Assembly (NCBI GenBank): GCA_030146405.1
Contig: JASLBS010000112.1
Location: forward strand, 1-14,464
Length of the DNA: 14,464 nucleotides
Reading direction: 5' to 3'
From: Arthrobacter sp.
GTDB taxonomy: Bacteria > Actinomycetota > Actinomycetes > Actinomycetales > Micrococcaceae
Shown: positions 1 to 7,204 of the stretch, piece by piece
Layout: every line of letters starts with the position of its first letter
Position numbering within the stretch: position 1 is the first letter of the stretch
Notes under the pieces: model-generated
Told to the model about the DNA's origin: nothing
The model's database searches: none
The model's input: only the letters and a program-made list of their open reading frames with translations
Program-made: the position numbers and the translations under genes

Positions 1-15
1 GAGCACCTGGTGCTC
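1..15. repeat. Perfect inverted repeat at the window edge
   Basis: GAGCACC (1-7) and GGTGCTC (9-15) are perfect reverse complements around a single T. The rest of the leader up to the first gene (16-131) holds a second small inverted repeat, ACCCG-GTCA-CGGGT near position 33-46, and the ribosome binding site of the lipoprotein gene. I cannot tell whether this is the tail of an upstream terminator, part of an upstream gene or an operator, because the sequence is cut at base 1. Confidence 0.3.
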
Positions 16-131
16 CGAAGGTGCCCGGCGAACCCGGTCACGGGTAACGTCCGATGTGGGGGTACGGCAGTGCGGGATCGCCGCGACGTGGTTCCCCACC
101 GTCCCGCCGCTCCTCATCAAGGAATCCACCC

Positions 132-743
132 GTGCGCAAGCTTCCCTCCATCGTCACCTTCGCTGCCGTCGCCACACTCCTCGCAGGTTGCTCCACCACT
201 GCTGATGATCCAACGGCCGACTCCTCGCCGGCTCCCCCCACGGCGTCATCGTCCGCGACGCCGTCTGCCACGCCAGCTCCCGGTCCGTCCACCGCGCCGT
301 CCCCCACACAGGTGACCGTGCCCGAGGAGACCCTCCAGCCCGTCCCCGAAGTCCCTGCATCGGTTGCCCCCACCCCCGAGGGGCCTCCCCTGGGCACAGA
401 AACCCCGGTCACGACGGACTTCGCCGTCACACCCGGCCCGGAATGGGGAACGGTGAGCATCGCCGTGCCACAGGGATCCTCCCTCAGGATCGACGGCAGC
501 GGATATGAGCCAGGGCAGCAGATCACCATCAGCCTCGGCATCTCCCGGACCGACGGGTCCGTGATGGAGGACCGCGTCGTCAACGCCGACGCCGGTGGGA
601 ACTACAGCTCCGTCATCACCCTTGCGCCGGACCTCGAACCGCAGATCTACGGTTTCCTCGTCTACGTGTCGGACGGGGCAATGTCCGGACCCGACTTCGA
701 GGCGGCGAAGCGCTTCGCGACTGTCGAGGTCCTGGCACCGTAG
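132..743 (+). CDS. Secreted lipoprotein with Ig-like C-terminal domain
   Basis: A 203-residue predicted lipoprotein of unknown function. The GTG start at 132 is chosen because AAGGAA (119-124) lies 7 bases upstream and it gives a compact type II signal peptide: basic RK at residues 2-3, a hydrophobic core, and the lipobox LAGC with Cys20 as the predicted lipidated residue. An ATG at 54 in the same frame would add 26 residues and bury the signal sequence. Residues 21-95 are a Pro/Ser/Thr/Ala-rich low-complexity spacer, as expected for a stalk crossing the cell wall. Residues 105-203 look like a beta-sandwich (Ig-like) domain, with the GSGYEPGQ turn at 122-129 and the NADAGGNYSS strand pair at 151-160; such domains are common in actinobacterial surface lipoproteins. 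No catalytic motif is visible. It is convergent with the importer operon, so a functional link is not implied. Lipoprotein assignment is firm, the domain call moderate. Confidence 0.82.
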   Translation: MRKLPSIVTFAAVATLLAGCSTTADDPTADSSPAPPTASSSATPSATPAPGPSTAPSPTQVTVPEETLQPVPEVPASVAPTPEGPPLGTETPVTTDFAVTPGPEWGTVSIAVPQGSSLRIDGSGYEPGQQITISLGISRTDGSVMEDRVVNADAGGNYSSVITLAPDLEPQIYGFLVYVSDGAMSGPDFEAAKRFATVEVLAP

Positions 744-811
744 ATCGAGGACTCGACCCCTGATCGGATCTGCAGGCGGTACCCGACCACATCTCCACGA
801 TCGAGTGCGGC

Positions 812-845
812 CGGGTCGGTGGATCTACCGGCGGCGGCCGACCCG
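812..845. terminator. Possible bidirectional terminator in a convergent gap
   Basis: In the 162-bp gap between the convergent lipoprotein and permease genes, CGGGTCGG (812-819) can pair with CCGACCCG (838-845). The loop of 18 bases itself contains part of a CGGT/ACCG near-palindrome (818-831). A further CCCGC-A-GCGGG repeat follows at 842-852. None is followed by a T-run in either direction, so this is only a candidate. The rest of 744-905 shows nothing I can name. Confidence 0.28.
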
Positions 846-905
846 CAGCGGGCACGCCTCCACCGAGCCCGGGCCTTCCCACCGATAGCCACGCGCTCAA
901 TCCCT

Positions 906-1847
906 CTACTTCCGGCGTGTCTTCGGGTCGAGCGCCTCGCGGAGGGATTCCCCGAGGAGGGTGAAACCGAGTGCCGTGATCGCGATGCAGGCGCCGGGCA
1001 GGAAGGCAAGCTGCGGGGCGATGGCGAGCTCGGACTGCGCATAGGTGAGCATGCGACCCCACTCGGCCGTCTGCGGCAATCCGCCGCCGAGGCCGAGGAA
1101 GGACAGCGCTGCCGCGTCGATCACGGCGGTCGCGAGGGTCAGGGTGGCCTGCACGATCACCGGCCCCATGCTGTTCGGCAGCAGGTGGCTCATAGTGATC
1201 GTCCTCCGGCTGAGCCCCAGTGTCTGGGCGGCCAGGATGTAGTCCGCCCCGCGCTGGGACAGCATGGAGGACCGCAGGAGCCGCGCGAAGATCGGGACCT
1301 GCGAGACACCGATGGCGATCATGATCGCGTACGAACTCTGTCCGAGCACGGCCGCGATGCTCACCGCGAGGAGCAGGTTGGGGACCGAGAGGAGGATATC
1401 CACGAACCTCATGATCACGTTGTCCACCCAGCCGCCGAGTCCACCCGCCAGGACGCCGAGGAGCATACCGCCCGCCAATCCGAGCGCCGTAGAGATGACA
1501 CCGATCAGCAGGGAGGCCTGTGCACCCCAGATGAGCTTGCTGAGAACGTCCCCGCCGAAGCGGTCGAGACCCAGCGGGAAGCCCTCGATGTCCCCCGGCC
1601 CCGGGATGTTCGTCGGCGTGATCGAGGTCCGGCCCGGGAGGTCGTTGCCGCCGTAGGGTGCCAGGATCGGGGCGAGGATCGCGACGAGCAGGAAGATCCC
1701 GATGATGACGGCACCGGCGATCGCCGCCGGGTTCCTGCGCAGCCGGAGGAAGGCGTCCCGCCAGAGCCCTGTGCCCCGACCGGAATCGATGGCCGGGTCG
1801 TTCGGAGCGGCCGAACCGCCGGCGGCGGGAGGCAGGATGGCACTCAT
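906..1847 (-). CDS. ABC importer permease, DppC/OppC type
   Basis: Inner-membrane permease (313 residues) of the peptide/nickel/opine ABC importer family (BPD_transp_1 domain), forming the channel together with the DppB-type subunit. Residues 40-64 are the first membrane helix after a cytoplasmic, Pro/Gly/Ala-rich N-terminus. The core membrane domain spans about 106-300. The EAA loop that docks onto the ATPase is seen at 202-226, with the core AAQTLGLSRRT. The C-terminal helix 284-299 ends in the family's typical LGESLREALDP. Length and layout fit DppC. The ATG start at 1847 overlaps the stop of the upstream permease gene in an ATGA motif, which indicates translational coupling. No ATPase gene follows: the next gene is convergent. 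Substrate cannot be told from the sequence; di- or oligopeptide is the usual guess. Confidence 0.93.
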   Translation of the reverse strand: MSAILPPAAGGSAAPNDPAIDSGRGTGLWRDAFLRLRRNPAAIAGAVIIGIFLLVAILAPILAPYGGNDLPGRTSITPTNIPGPGDIEGFPLGLDRFGGDVLSKLIWGAQASLLIGVISTALGLAGGMLLGVLAGGLGGWVDNVIMRFVDILLSVPNLLLAVSIAAVLGQSSYAIMIAIGVSQVPIFARLLRSSMLSQRGADYILAAQTLGLSRRTITMSHLLPNSMGPVIVQATLTLATAVIDAAALSFLGLGGGLPQTAEWGRMLTYAQSELAIAPQLAFLPGACIAITALGFTLLGESLREALDPKTRRK

Positions 1848-2848
1848 TGCACACGCACCCTCGGGTCGATGACGGAGTAGGACAGGTCCACGATCAGGTT
1901 GATCAAGGCATACAGGATGGCGATGAAGATGATGAAGCCCTGGAGCACGGGATAGTCCAGGCCGAAGATGGCGTCCCGGAGGAACCGGCCGATCCCGTTG
2001 AAGGCGAAGACGGTCTCCGTCAGCACGGCACCCGAGATCAGGAGGCCCAGCTGCAGGCCGATGGTGGTGACCACCGGCAGCATCGCGTTCCGCAGGATGA
2101 AACTGCCCCGGATGGTGCGTTCCATGAGCCCCTTGGCCCGCGCTGTGCGCACGTAGTCGGCATTCTGCACCTCCAGTACCGAAGCCCGGGTGATGCGGAC
2201 GATGATGGCGAGCGGGATGGTGCCCAGGGCGATCCCCGGCAGGATCAGGTGCTGCAGGGCATCCCACGCGGCGTCGTACTCACCCGTGAGGACACCGTCG
2301 AGCACGTAGAACTGCGTGTAATGTGTCGCGTCGATCCGCGGGTCCTGCCGGCCGTCGGGAGGCAGGAGCGCCCACTGGATCGCGAACAGGTACTTGAGGA
2401 TGAACGCGAGGAAGAAGACCGGGATGGTGATGCCGATCAGGCTGAGCACCACGGACCCGTGGTCCACGAGACGCCCGTAGTGGCGGGCGGCGAGGTAACC
2501 GAGCGGTACACCGATCCCGATGGCGAAGATCAGGGCGATGATGGTGAGTTCCACGGTGGCCGGGAACCGTGTGGCGAACTCCTCGAGGACGGGGCGCCCC
2601 GTGTTGATGGAGACGCCGAAATCGCCCTGCAGCAGTCTGCCCACATAGGTGAGGTACTGCACGGGCAGCGGGCGGTCGAAGCCGTACAGCTCGTTGACGC
2701 GCGCCACCGCATCGGGTGTTGCCCGCTCACCCAGCAGTGCCGTGGCCGGGCCTCCGGGGAGGCTGCGGACCCAGAGGAACAGCAGGATGGACAGGCCGAA
2801 CAGTGTGGGGATGAGCAACGCTATCCGCTTGCCGATGACGCGTAACAA
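1844..2848 (-). CDS. ABC importer permease, DppB/OppB type
   Basis: Inner-membrane permease (334 residues), first channel subunit of the importer. The N-terminus MLRVIGKRIALLIPTLFG is the family's standard opening with its first membrane helix (about 7-27). A periplasm-side-type loop with LYGFDRPLPVQY follows (54-65), then the channel domain (about 98-325). The EAA loop is at 231-256, with core DYVRTARAKGL. The C-terminal DLSYSVIDPRVR is typical. The start is TTG at 2848: the frame is closed just upstream by a TGA at 2857-2855 and no in-frame ATG or GTG gives the expected N-terminus. An ATG at 2858 is in another frame. The ribosome binding site is weak, so low translation relative to the binding protein is likely. 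A loop at residues 163-195, rich in polar and acidic residues, is longer than in E. coli DppB as I recall it. Confidence 0.93.
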   Translation of the reverse strand: MLRVIGKRIALLIPTLFGLSILLFLWVRSLPGGPATALLGERATPDAVARVNELYGFDRPLPVQYLTYVGRLLQGDFGVSINTGRPVLEEFATRFPATVELTIIALIFAIGIGVPLGYLAARHYGRLVDHGSVVLSLIGITIPVFFLAFILKYLFAIQWALLPPDGRQDPRIDATHYTQFYVLDGVLTGEYDAAWDALQHLILPGIALGTIPLAIIVRITRASVLEVQNADYVRTARAKGLMERTIRGSFILRNAMLPVVTTIGLQLGLLISGAVLTETVFAFNGIGRFLRDAIFGLDYPVLQGFIIFIAILYALINLIVDLSYSVIDPRVRVQ

Positions 2849-2902
2849 TGGGGATCATTCCGGTGGTCCGGCTGCTGCCGGACGGGGCAGTACAGCACAC
2901 CA

Positions 2903-2933
2903 GGAGCCGGCCCCCGGGGCGGGGGCCGGCTCC
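2903..2933 (-). terminator. Strong GC stem-loop between binding-protein and permease genes
   Basis: A perfect 13-bp stem, GGAGCCGGCCCCC (2903-2915) with GGGGGCCGGCTCC (2921-2933), closes a 5-base loop. It lies just after the stop of the binding-protein gene and about 55 bases before the permease start. No U-tract follows. In importer operons such a hairpin often works as a partial terminator or as a 3' RNA stabiliser that keeps binding protein in excess over permeases; which of these applies here is inference. Confidence 0.7.
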
Positions 2934-2951
2934 ATCGGTTCTGCGGTGCTG

Positions 2952-4646
2952 CTACTCGCTCAGCTCGATGTCGGAGAAGACCTCGTCATTGACGGGGCTC
3001 GCCGGGTAGGAAGTGACCCGCGGCGCGAAGGCGAGCGAGGGAGCCGGGTGGGCAAGCGGGATGGCCGGGATGAATTCGGCGATCTGCTCGTTGATGTCCC
3101 GGTACAGCTCGGTCTGCTCATCGCGATCGCTGGTGGCGCGGGCCTCGTCGAGGGCCGCGAACAGCTCGGGGTTGTCGAAGCCGAACTCCGGCTTCTCCCG
3201 GCCGAAGAAAACGCCGATGAAGTTGTCGGTGTCGTTGTAGTCACCGGTCCAGCCGAGCAGGTGCAATCCGTGGTCCGCGGTGCCCTGGACCTGGTTCAGG
3301 TAGTCGGGCGACCACGCGGCCGGAGCCGGGTTGACACTGATCCCCACGTCGCTGAGCTGTGCCTGCAGGTTGGTGAAGACCTGCTCGGGCGTCGGCATGT
3401 ACGGGCGTGAGACGTTCGTCGGGTAGTTGAAGGTGATGTCGAAACCGTCGGGGTAGCCGGCCTCGGTCAGGAGCTCGCGGGCTCGCTCCGGATCGAAGTC
3501 GTACGTGGTGACGTCCTCGTTGTAACCGTCCACCACCTCGGGGATGAACTGGGTCGCCACCTCGGTGCCCTCGGGCAGGGTCTGCGCGACCAGTGCGTCC
3601 TTGTCGATCGCGTGGGCGATGGCCTCACGCACCAGGGGCTCCTGCAGCTCGGGGATCTGCTGGTTCATGCCGAGGTACAGGATGGTGAAGGGATCACGCG
3701 TGGTGATGTTGTACCCGGCGTCGCGCAGTGAATCGGTGTCGGCCGGTGCCACCAGGTCGTAACCGTCGATGGTTCCTGCCTCGAGGGCCTGGCGGCGGGC
3801 CTGGGGGTCGTCGATGATGCGGAAGGTGACGTTGGCGACCTGGCCCTGCTCGCCCCAGTAGTCCTCGTAGGCGGAGAGCTGGAGCTGCTCGCCCACGGAC
3901 CAGGAGTCGAACGTGAACGGTCCGGTACCCACCGGGTTCCCCAGGGCGTACTCGCTGAGCGACGGCGTGTCCTCGGTGCCGCCGATGTCATCGGCCGAGA
4001 ACTCCTCCAGTGCGGTGGGGCTCTGCATGGCGAATGCCGGCAGGGACAGCGCCGCGATGAACCCCGCGAACGGCTGGGCGAGGTTGATGGTCACCTCGTT
4101 GTCACCGTTCGCCTCGCAGGACTCGTAGACGGCGTCCTCGGGACGGTCCGCGAATCCACGGAACAGCGAGTTGTAGTAGTAGGACACCGTCTCCGCCTGC
4201 TGGATACCGGTCCAGTTGTACCAGCGGTCGAAGTTGGAGCAGACAGCTTCCGCATTGAACGGGGTGCCGTCGTGGAAGGTGACACCCTCCTTGAGCTGGA
4301 AGACGGTGGACAGACCGTCCTCCGCGGTCTCCCAGGACTCGGCGAGCAACGGCGCCGGGTCTGCGGTGCCAGGCTCCACGCCCACCAGCCCTTCGAAGAT
4401 CTGCCGGCTGACCCGGAACGACTCGCCGTCGCTGGCGAACGCGGGGTCGAGCGACTTCGGGTCCGAGGAGGCAGCGAAGACGAAGGTGGAGTCGACGGTG
4501 GCCTCACCGTCGGCGCCCGTGCTCTCCTCGCGCTCGCTCTGCACACAACCCGTCAGAAGGAGTGCTGCGATGGACATTCCGGCGGTGAGCGCGGCGCGTT
4601 TGCGCACGAAACCTGCGCCGTGCACTGATGTGCCTCGGTTGGACAT
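2952..4646 (-). CDS. ABC importer substrate-binding lipoprotein, family 5
   Basis: Extracytoplasmic solute-binding protein (564 residues) of the peptide/nickel family (SBP_bac_5, DppA/OppA-like). It captures substrate and delivers it to the two permeases encoded downstream. The ATG at 4646 has AGGGAG 6 bases upstream; 15 more residues could be added from 4691 but would hide the signal. The signal peptide has basic residues at 15-17, a hydrophobic stretch and a lipobox LLTGC with Cys34 predicted lipidated. Family landmarks are SLDPAF near the mature N-terminus, the QIFEGLVG strand, FQLKEGVTFHDGTPF, and later VREAIAHAID and the ARELLTEAGYPDGF region. Cysteines in AVCSNFD and YESCEAN could form a disulfide. 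Length is usual for the family. Ligand specificity is not readable; peptides are most common. It is first in its operon, followed by a strong hairpin. Confidence 0.94.
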   Translation of the reverse strand: MSNRGTSVHGAGFVRKRAALTAGMSIAALLLTGCVQSEREESTGADGEATVDSTFVFAASSDPKSLDPAFASDGESFRVSRQIFEGLVGVEPGTADPAPLLAESWETAEDGLSTVFQLKEGVTFHDGTPFNAEAVCSNFDRWYNWTGIQQAETVSYYYNSLFRGFADRPEDAVYESCEANGDNEVTINLAQPFAGFIAALSLPAFAMQSPTALEEFSADDIGGTEDTPSLSEYALGNPVGTGPFTFDSWSVGEQLQLSAYEDYWGEQGQVANVTFRIIDDPQARRQALEAGTIDGYDLVAPADTDSLRDAGYNITTRDPFTILYLGMNQQIPELQEPLVREAIAHAIDKDALVAQTLPEGTEVATQFIPEVVDGYNEDVTTYDFDPERARELLTEAGYPDGFDITFNYPTNVSRPYMPTPEQVFTNLQAQLSDVGISVNPAPAAWSPDYLNQVQGTADHGLHLLGWTGDYNDTDNFIGVFFGREKPEFGFDNPELFAALDEARATSDRDEQTELYRDINEQIAEFIPAIPLAHPAPSLAFAPRVTSYPASPVNDEVFSDIELSE

Positions 4647-4729
4647 TATTGCTCCCTGGTCAACGAGTGAATTCTGGCGGGTGTACCGCACTCCACAGCG
4701 GCCCGCTGCGGCGGCTCCACCATGTTCCG

Positions 4730-4745
4730 TGTGACGAGCCTAACT
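4730..4745. promoter_or_regulatory. Candidate Crp/GlxR box at importer promoter
   Basis: TGTGA-CGAGCC-TAACT matches 8 of the 10 conserved positions of the TGTGA-N6-TCACA box used by Crp/GlxR regulators, with a perfect left half. It overlaps the possible -10 of the importer promoter, a placement that would suit repression. It is an inspection-based match; the right half is imperfect. Confidence 0.35.
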
Positions 4746-4792
4746 TCCGGGAAGACGCACTTCGTCACTTTTCGGGCTCGGCTGGTTACGAT
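4737..4792. promoter_or_regulatory. Possible divergent promoters, importer and DUF2332 genes
   Basis: On the minus strand, TAGGCT (4742-4737) could be a -10, with GACGAA (4766-4761) at -35 and an 18-base spacer, giving a leader of roughly 80 bases before the importer gene. On the plus strand, TACGAT (4787-4792) fits the actinobacterial TAnnnT -10 pattern, about 68 bases before the DUF2332 start; no convincing -35 was seen. The importer leader also contains a CAGCGG-C-CCGCTG palindrome (4696-4708). All of this is by eye and weak. Confidence 0.25.
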
Positions 4793-4859
4793 TTGGTCTC
4801 GGGAGCAGCACACCAGGTCGCTGTCACACTTCGGAAACCTCGACGTAACGGGAGGATCG

Positions 4860-5867
4860 ATGACGGAAACAGAGCACGCCACCGGAGACCGATACCGTCG
4901 CTTCGCGGACGTGGAGGCACGGGGCTCCTCCCCCCTCTACGAGGAGTGGTGCCGGAGTATCAGCACCGACGAGGAGCTCCTCGGGCTTCTCGACGAGCTC
5001 CCCGCCCCACGCCGCCAGCCGAACCTCCTCCTCGCGGCTGCACGACTCGCCGGTGTGCCGCTGGAGGGGTACGGTTCCTTCCGTTCCTTCGTCCTGCAGC
5101 GGTGGGGAACCATCCGCGGAACCATGGAGACCCGCACCACGCAGACCAACGAGGCCGGGCGGTGCGCCGTCATCCTCCCCCTCCTCGCTTCCATCAGCAC
5201 CGCCGAGCACAGGCCGCTGGCACTGATCGAGGTGGGGGCGTCCGCCGGCGTGTGTCTCTACCCGGACCGGTACGCCTACCACTACTCCCCGGGGTCATCG
5301 CTCGCGCCCGCCGGGGGTTCCCCGGTTCCTCCGCTCAACTGCGAGGTCACCGGAGAGGCGCCGCTACCGGGAACTCTCCCGGAGGTCATCTGGCGCGCAG
5401 GTATCGATCTGAACCCGTTGCAGGCGGACGACGACGACGACGTCCGCTGGCTGGAGGCACTCGTGTGGCCCGAGCAGCACCACCGGACCGAGCGGCTACG
5501 CGCCGCACTCGGTGTGGTGCGGGCGGACCCGCCGCTGCTCGTCCGGGGTGACCTCAACGAGCACATCGCACCGCTCGTGGCGAGCGCGCCCGCGGAGGCC
5601 GTCGTGGTGGTGTTCCACAGCGCCGTCCTCGCCTATCTCGACAGGGCAGGTCGGGAGCGCTTCACCAGGACGATGACGGGCCTCGTCGCCGAGCGCGCGC
5701 GACCTACGCACTGGATCTCGCACGAGGGGTCCGGCACGCTGACGGGCGTCAGCGGCGCGATGGAGAGACGCCCGGGTGAGCAGGAGGGCCGCTTCGTGCT
5801 GCAGCACAACGGGCGCACGGTGGCCCGGACCGGGCCGCACGGACAGTCCCTCGACTGGCTTCCCTGA
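4860..5867 (+). CDS. DUF2332 family protein
   Basis: A 335-residue soluble protein of the DUF2332 family, common in actinobacteria and without an assigned reaction. The ATG at 4860 is preceded by GGAGG (4851-4855); an upstream in-frame ATG at 4722 lacks a site and runs through the promoter region. The family pattern is clear: RYRRFADVEARG (11-22), SPLYEEW, RRQPNLLLAAARL (51-63), TQTNEAGRCA (94-103), ALIEVGASAG (121-130), GIDLNPL (181-187) and WISHEG (285-290). ALIEVGASAG followed by the acidic residue of GIDLNPL and the VVVVFHSAVL strand (248-257) resembles motifs I, II and IV of class I methyltransferases, so a SAM-binding fold is possible but unproven. A run of five Asp residues (190-194) comes from a short GAC repeat. 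No signal peptide. It stands alone, convergent with marP. Confidence 0.87.
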   Translation: MTETEHATGDRYRRFADVEARGSSPLYEEWCRSISTDEELLGLLDELPAPRRQPNLLLAAARLAGVPLEGYGSFRSFVLQRWGTIRGTMETRTTQTNEAGRCAVILPLLASISTAEHRPLALIEVGASAGVCLYPDRYAYHYSPGSSLAPAGGSPVPPLNCEVTGEAPLPGTLPEVIWRAGIDLNPLQADDDDDVRWLEALVWPEQHHRTERLRAALGVVRADPPLLVRGDLNEHIAPLVASAPAEAVVVVFHSAVLAYLDRAGRERFTRTMTGLVAERARPTHWISHEGSGTLTGVSGAMERRPGEQEGRFVLQHNGRTVARTGPHGQSLDWLP

Positions 5868-5871
5868 CACG

Positions 5872-7074
5872 TCAGTCCCGCGTGCACTGCCCCGCGGAGA
5901 CGGACTCGCTCAGGCCGGGGGCGCTCTGCGCGATCGGACGCAGTTCCTCCAGCGAGAGGGCGTAGCCGACAGGCGCCTCCGCCGTCGACTTCGCGAAGAC
6001 CACCCCCGCGACACGCCCCTGCAGATCGAGCAGCGGCCCACCGGAGTTACCCTGCTGCACGTTCGCGGCCAGGCTGTAGACCTGGAGCGCCTGGGGGGCC
6101 GAGCCGTAGATGTCATTGACGAGCACGGGCGAGAGGCTCTGGACGCTCGCGGGCTGGATCCGGTACGGGCCACCCGCCGGATAGCCGGCGAACGCAGCCG
6201 TCGCCCCGTTGTCGAGCTCCTCACCGAGCGGAAGCGGGGAGGCCTGGAGGTTCTCGACGGCGATGACGGCAATATCACGTGCCGTGTCCAGCTGCACCAC
6301 CCGCCCCGGTAGGGCTCCTCCGCCGGGTACCTCCACCACCGGCTCGTCGACCCCGGCCACCACGTGGGCGTTGGTGATCACCCGTCCGGGCGCGACGACG
6401 AAGCCGGAGCCGGTCTGGTTCTGCCCGCACTGGAAGGCGGTACCGGTGATGCGGACCACCGAGGCGCCCGCCGCCGCGAGCTCCGGGGTGTCGACGGAGG
6501 CGTCCGGTACCTGTGCCGGCTGGGTCGCGGGGCCCACACCCTCGAGGAGGGTGGGGATGCCGTCGTCCACCGCGATGCTCCGCAGCTGCGCCATCCACGA
6601 ACGCACGGGCGCCGGAGTGGTGGAATCGATCCCGCGGATCACCTGGGAGGACGCGAGCTGTTGCGACAGGAACGGCACCCCGAGAGTACCCACGCTGAAC
6701 GCCAGCATGGACAGGACCAGGGCGGTGACCGCCATGTTGACCACCCCGCCGAGAAGCCGGTCCATGAAGCGCAGCGGTGGGAAATCCGACCACCGGCGGA
6801 TCGACGCCCCGAGTGCGGAGCCGACGCCCTGTCCCACGACGATGAGGACGATCACGGTGGCGATCACGGCGATCAGGCGCCACGGATTCTCCGGGACCCA
6901 GTGGCTGACGAGCGGAATCGCGAAGAATGCCGCAACCGCTCCGGCCACGAAACCGGCGATCCCGCCGAGCGTCACGAGGAAACCGTTCCGGAGACCGGCC
7001 ACGAGGTAGCCCAGGAGCACCACCACCAGGACGAAGTCGAGGACGGTGAATTCCCCGAGACTGATTACCGGCAC
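5872..7074 (-). CDS. marP: MarP-type membrane serine protease (CvpA domain + trypsin fold)
   Basis: A 400-residue membrane-bound periplasmic serine protease. Residues about 10-130 are a CvpA-like domain with four hydrophobic segments (near 11-28, 33-53, 66-83 and 108-129). The C-terminal half is a chymotrypsin-fold protease with a complete triad: His237 in TNAHVV, Asp267 in TARDIAV and Ser344 in GNSGGP. Cys216 and Cys397, the only cysteines, match the position of the disulfide known in M. tuberculosis MarP (Rv3671c). MarP there supports acid and oxidative stress survival and processes the peptidoglycan hydrolase RipA. The GTG start at 7074 has GGGGAG about 7 bases upstream; a longer reading from 7197 would run through the promoter. 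It is transcribed away from crp, with a candidate -10 at 7139-7134. Stop codons of this gene and the DUF2332 gene are 4 bp apart, with no room for a terminator between them. Confidence 0.92.
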   Translation of the reverse strand: MPVISLGEFTVLDFVLVVVLLGYLVAGLRNGFLVTLGGIAGFVAGAVAAFFAIPLVSHWVPENPWRLIAVIATVIVLIVVGQGVGSALGASIRRWSDFPPLRFMDRLLGGVVNMAVTALVLSMLAFSVGTLGVPFLSQQLASSQVIRGIDSTTPAPVRSWMAQLRSIAVDDGIPTLLEGVGPATQPAQVPDASVDTPELAAAGASVVRITGTAFQCGQNQTGSGFVVAPGRVITNAHVVAGVDEPVVEVPGGGALPGRVVQLDTARDIAVIAVENLQASPLPLGEELDNGATAAFAGYPAGGPYRIQPASVQSLSPVLVNDIYGSAPQALQVYSLAANVQQGNSGGPLLDLQGRVAGVVFAKSTAEAPVGYALSLEELRPIAQSAPGLSESVSAGQCTRD

Positions 7075-7133
7075 TGATACTCTCCCCTGGCTGTGGACGG
7101 TCCGAGGGGTCAACCCTTTCGACACTGCGAGCG

Positions 7134-7139
7134 ATTCTA
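7134..7139 (-). promoter_or_regulatory. Candidate -10 element of marP
   Basis: On the minus strand this reads TAGAAT, a good -10, which would place the start of transcription near 7127 and give a leader of about 50 bases before the GTG. No clear -35 is present 16-18 bases upstream, so an activator-dependent promoter is conceivable. Confidence 0.4.
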
Positions 7140-7171
7140 GCCGTGAACCATGGGAGCACCGTAGGAGAACG

Positions 7172-7187
7172 CCTGCGGTTCCGCAGG
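7172..7187. repeat. Inverted repeat in the marP-crp divergent gap
   Basis: CCTGCGG (7172-7178) and CCGCAGG (7181-7187) are perfect reverse complements separated by TT. It lies upstream of both genes and could be a protein-binding site; a 2-base loop makes an RNA hairpin unlikely to be its purpose. Confidence 0.4.
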
Positions 7188-7204
7188 GTTGGCGCACCGG
7201 AACG

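Noticed and set aside
744..762. Minus-strand GGGGTCGAGTCCTC resembling a tRNA T-arm
   Set aside because: The first T-loop position is wrong and no acceptor, anticodon or D-arm can be placed around it.
906..2267. A 453-residue minus-strand reading covering the DppC gene and part of the DppB gene
   Set aside because: Only the part from 1847 down is the permease. The upstream portion is the alternative frame of dppB and has no permease sequence; the ATGA overlap at 1847-1844 marks the true start.
1847..2845. Long plus-strand open frame opposite the DppB gene
   Set aside because: A GC-rich antisense shadow, rich in Asp, Glu, Gln and His, with no family likeness; the minus-strand permease explains the region.
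4729..4829. GTGTGAC (4729-4735) and GTCACAC (4823-4829) as a long-range inverted repeat
   Set aside because: Seven-base arms almost 90 bp apart are expected by chance in this base composition.
5426..5442. Short GAC tandem repeat in the DUF2332 gene
   Set aside because: About five units encoding Asp in a surface loop; too short to argue for slippage-driven variation, and frame-neutral.
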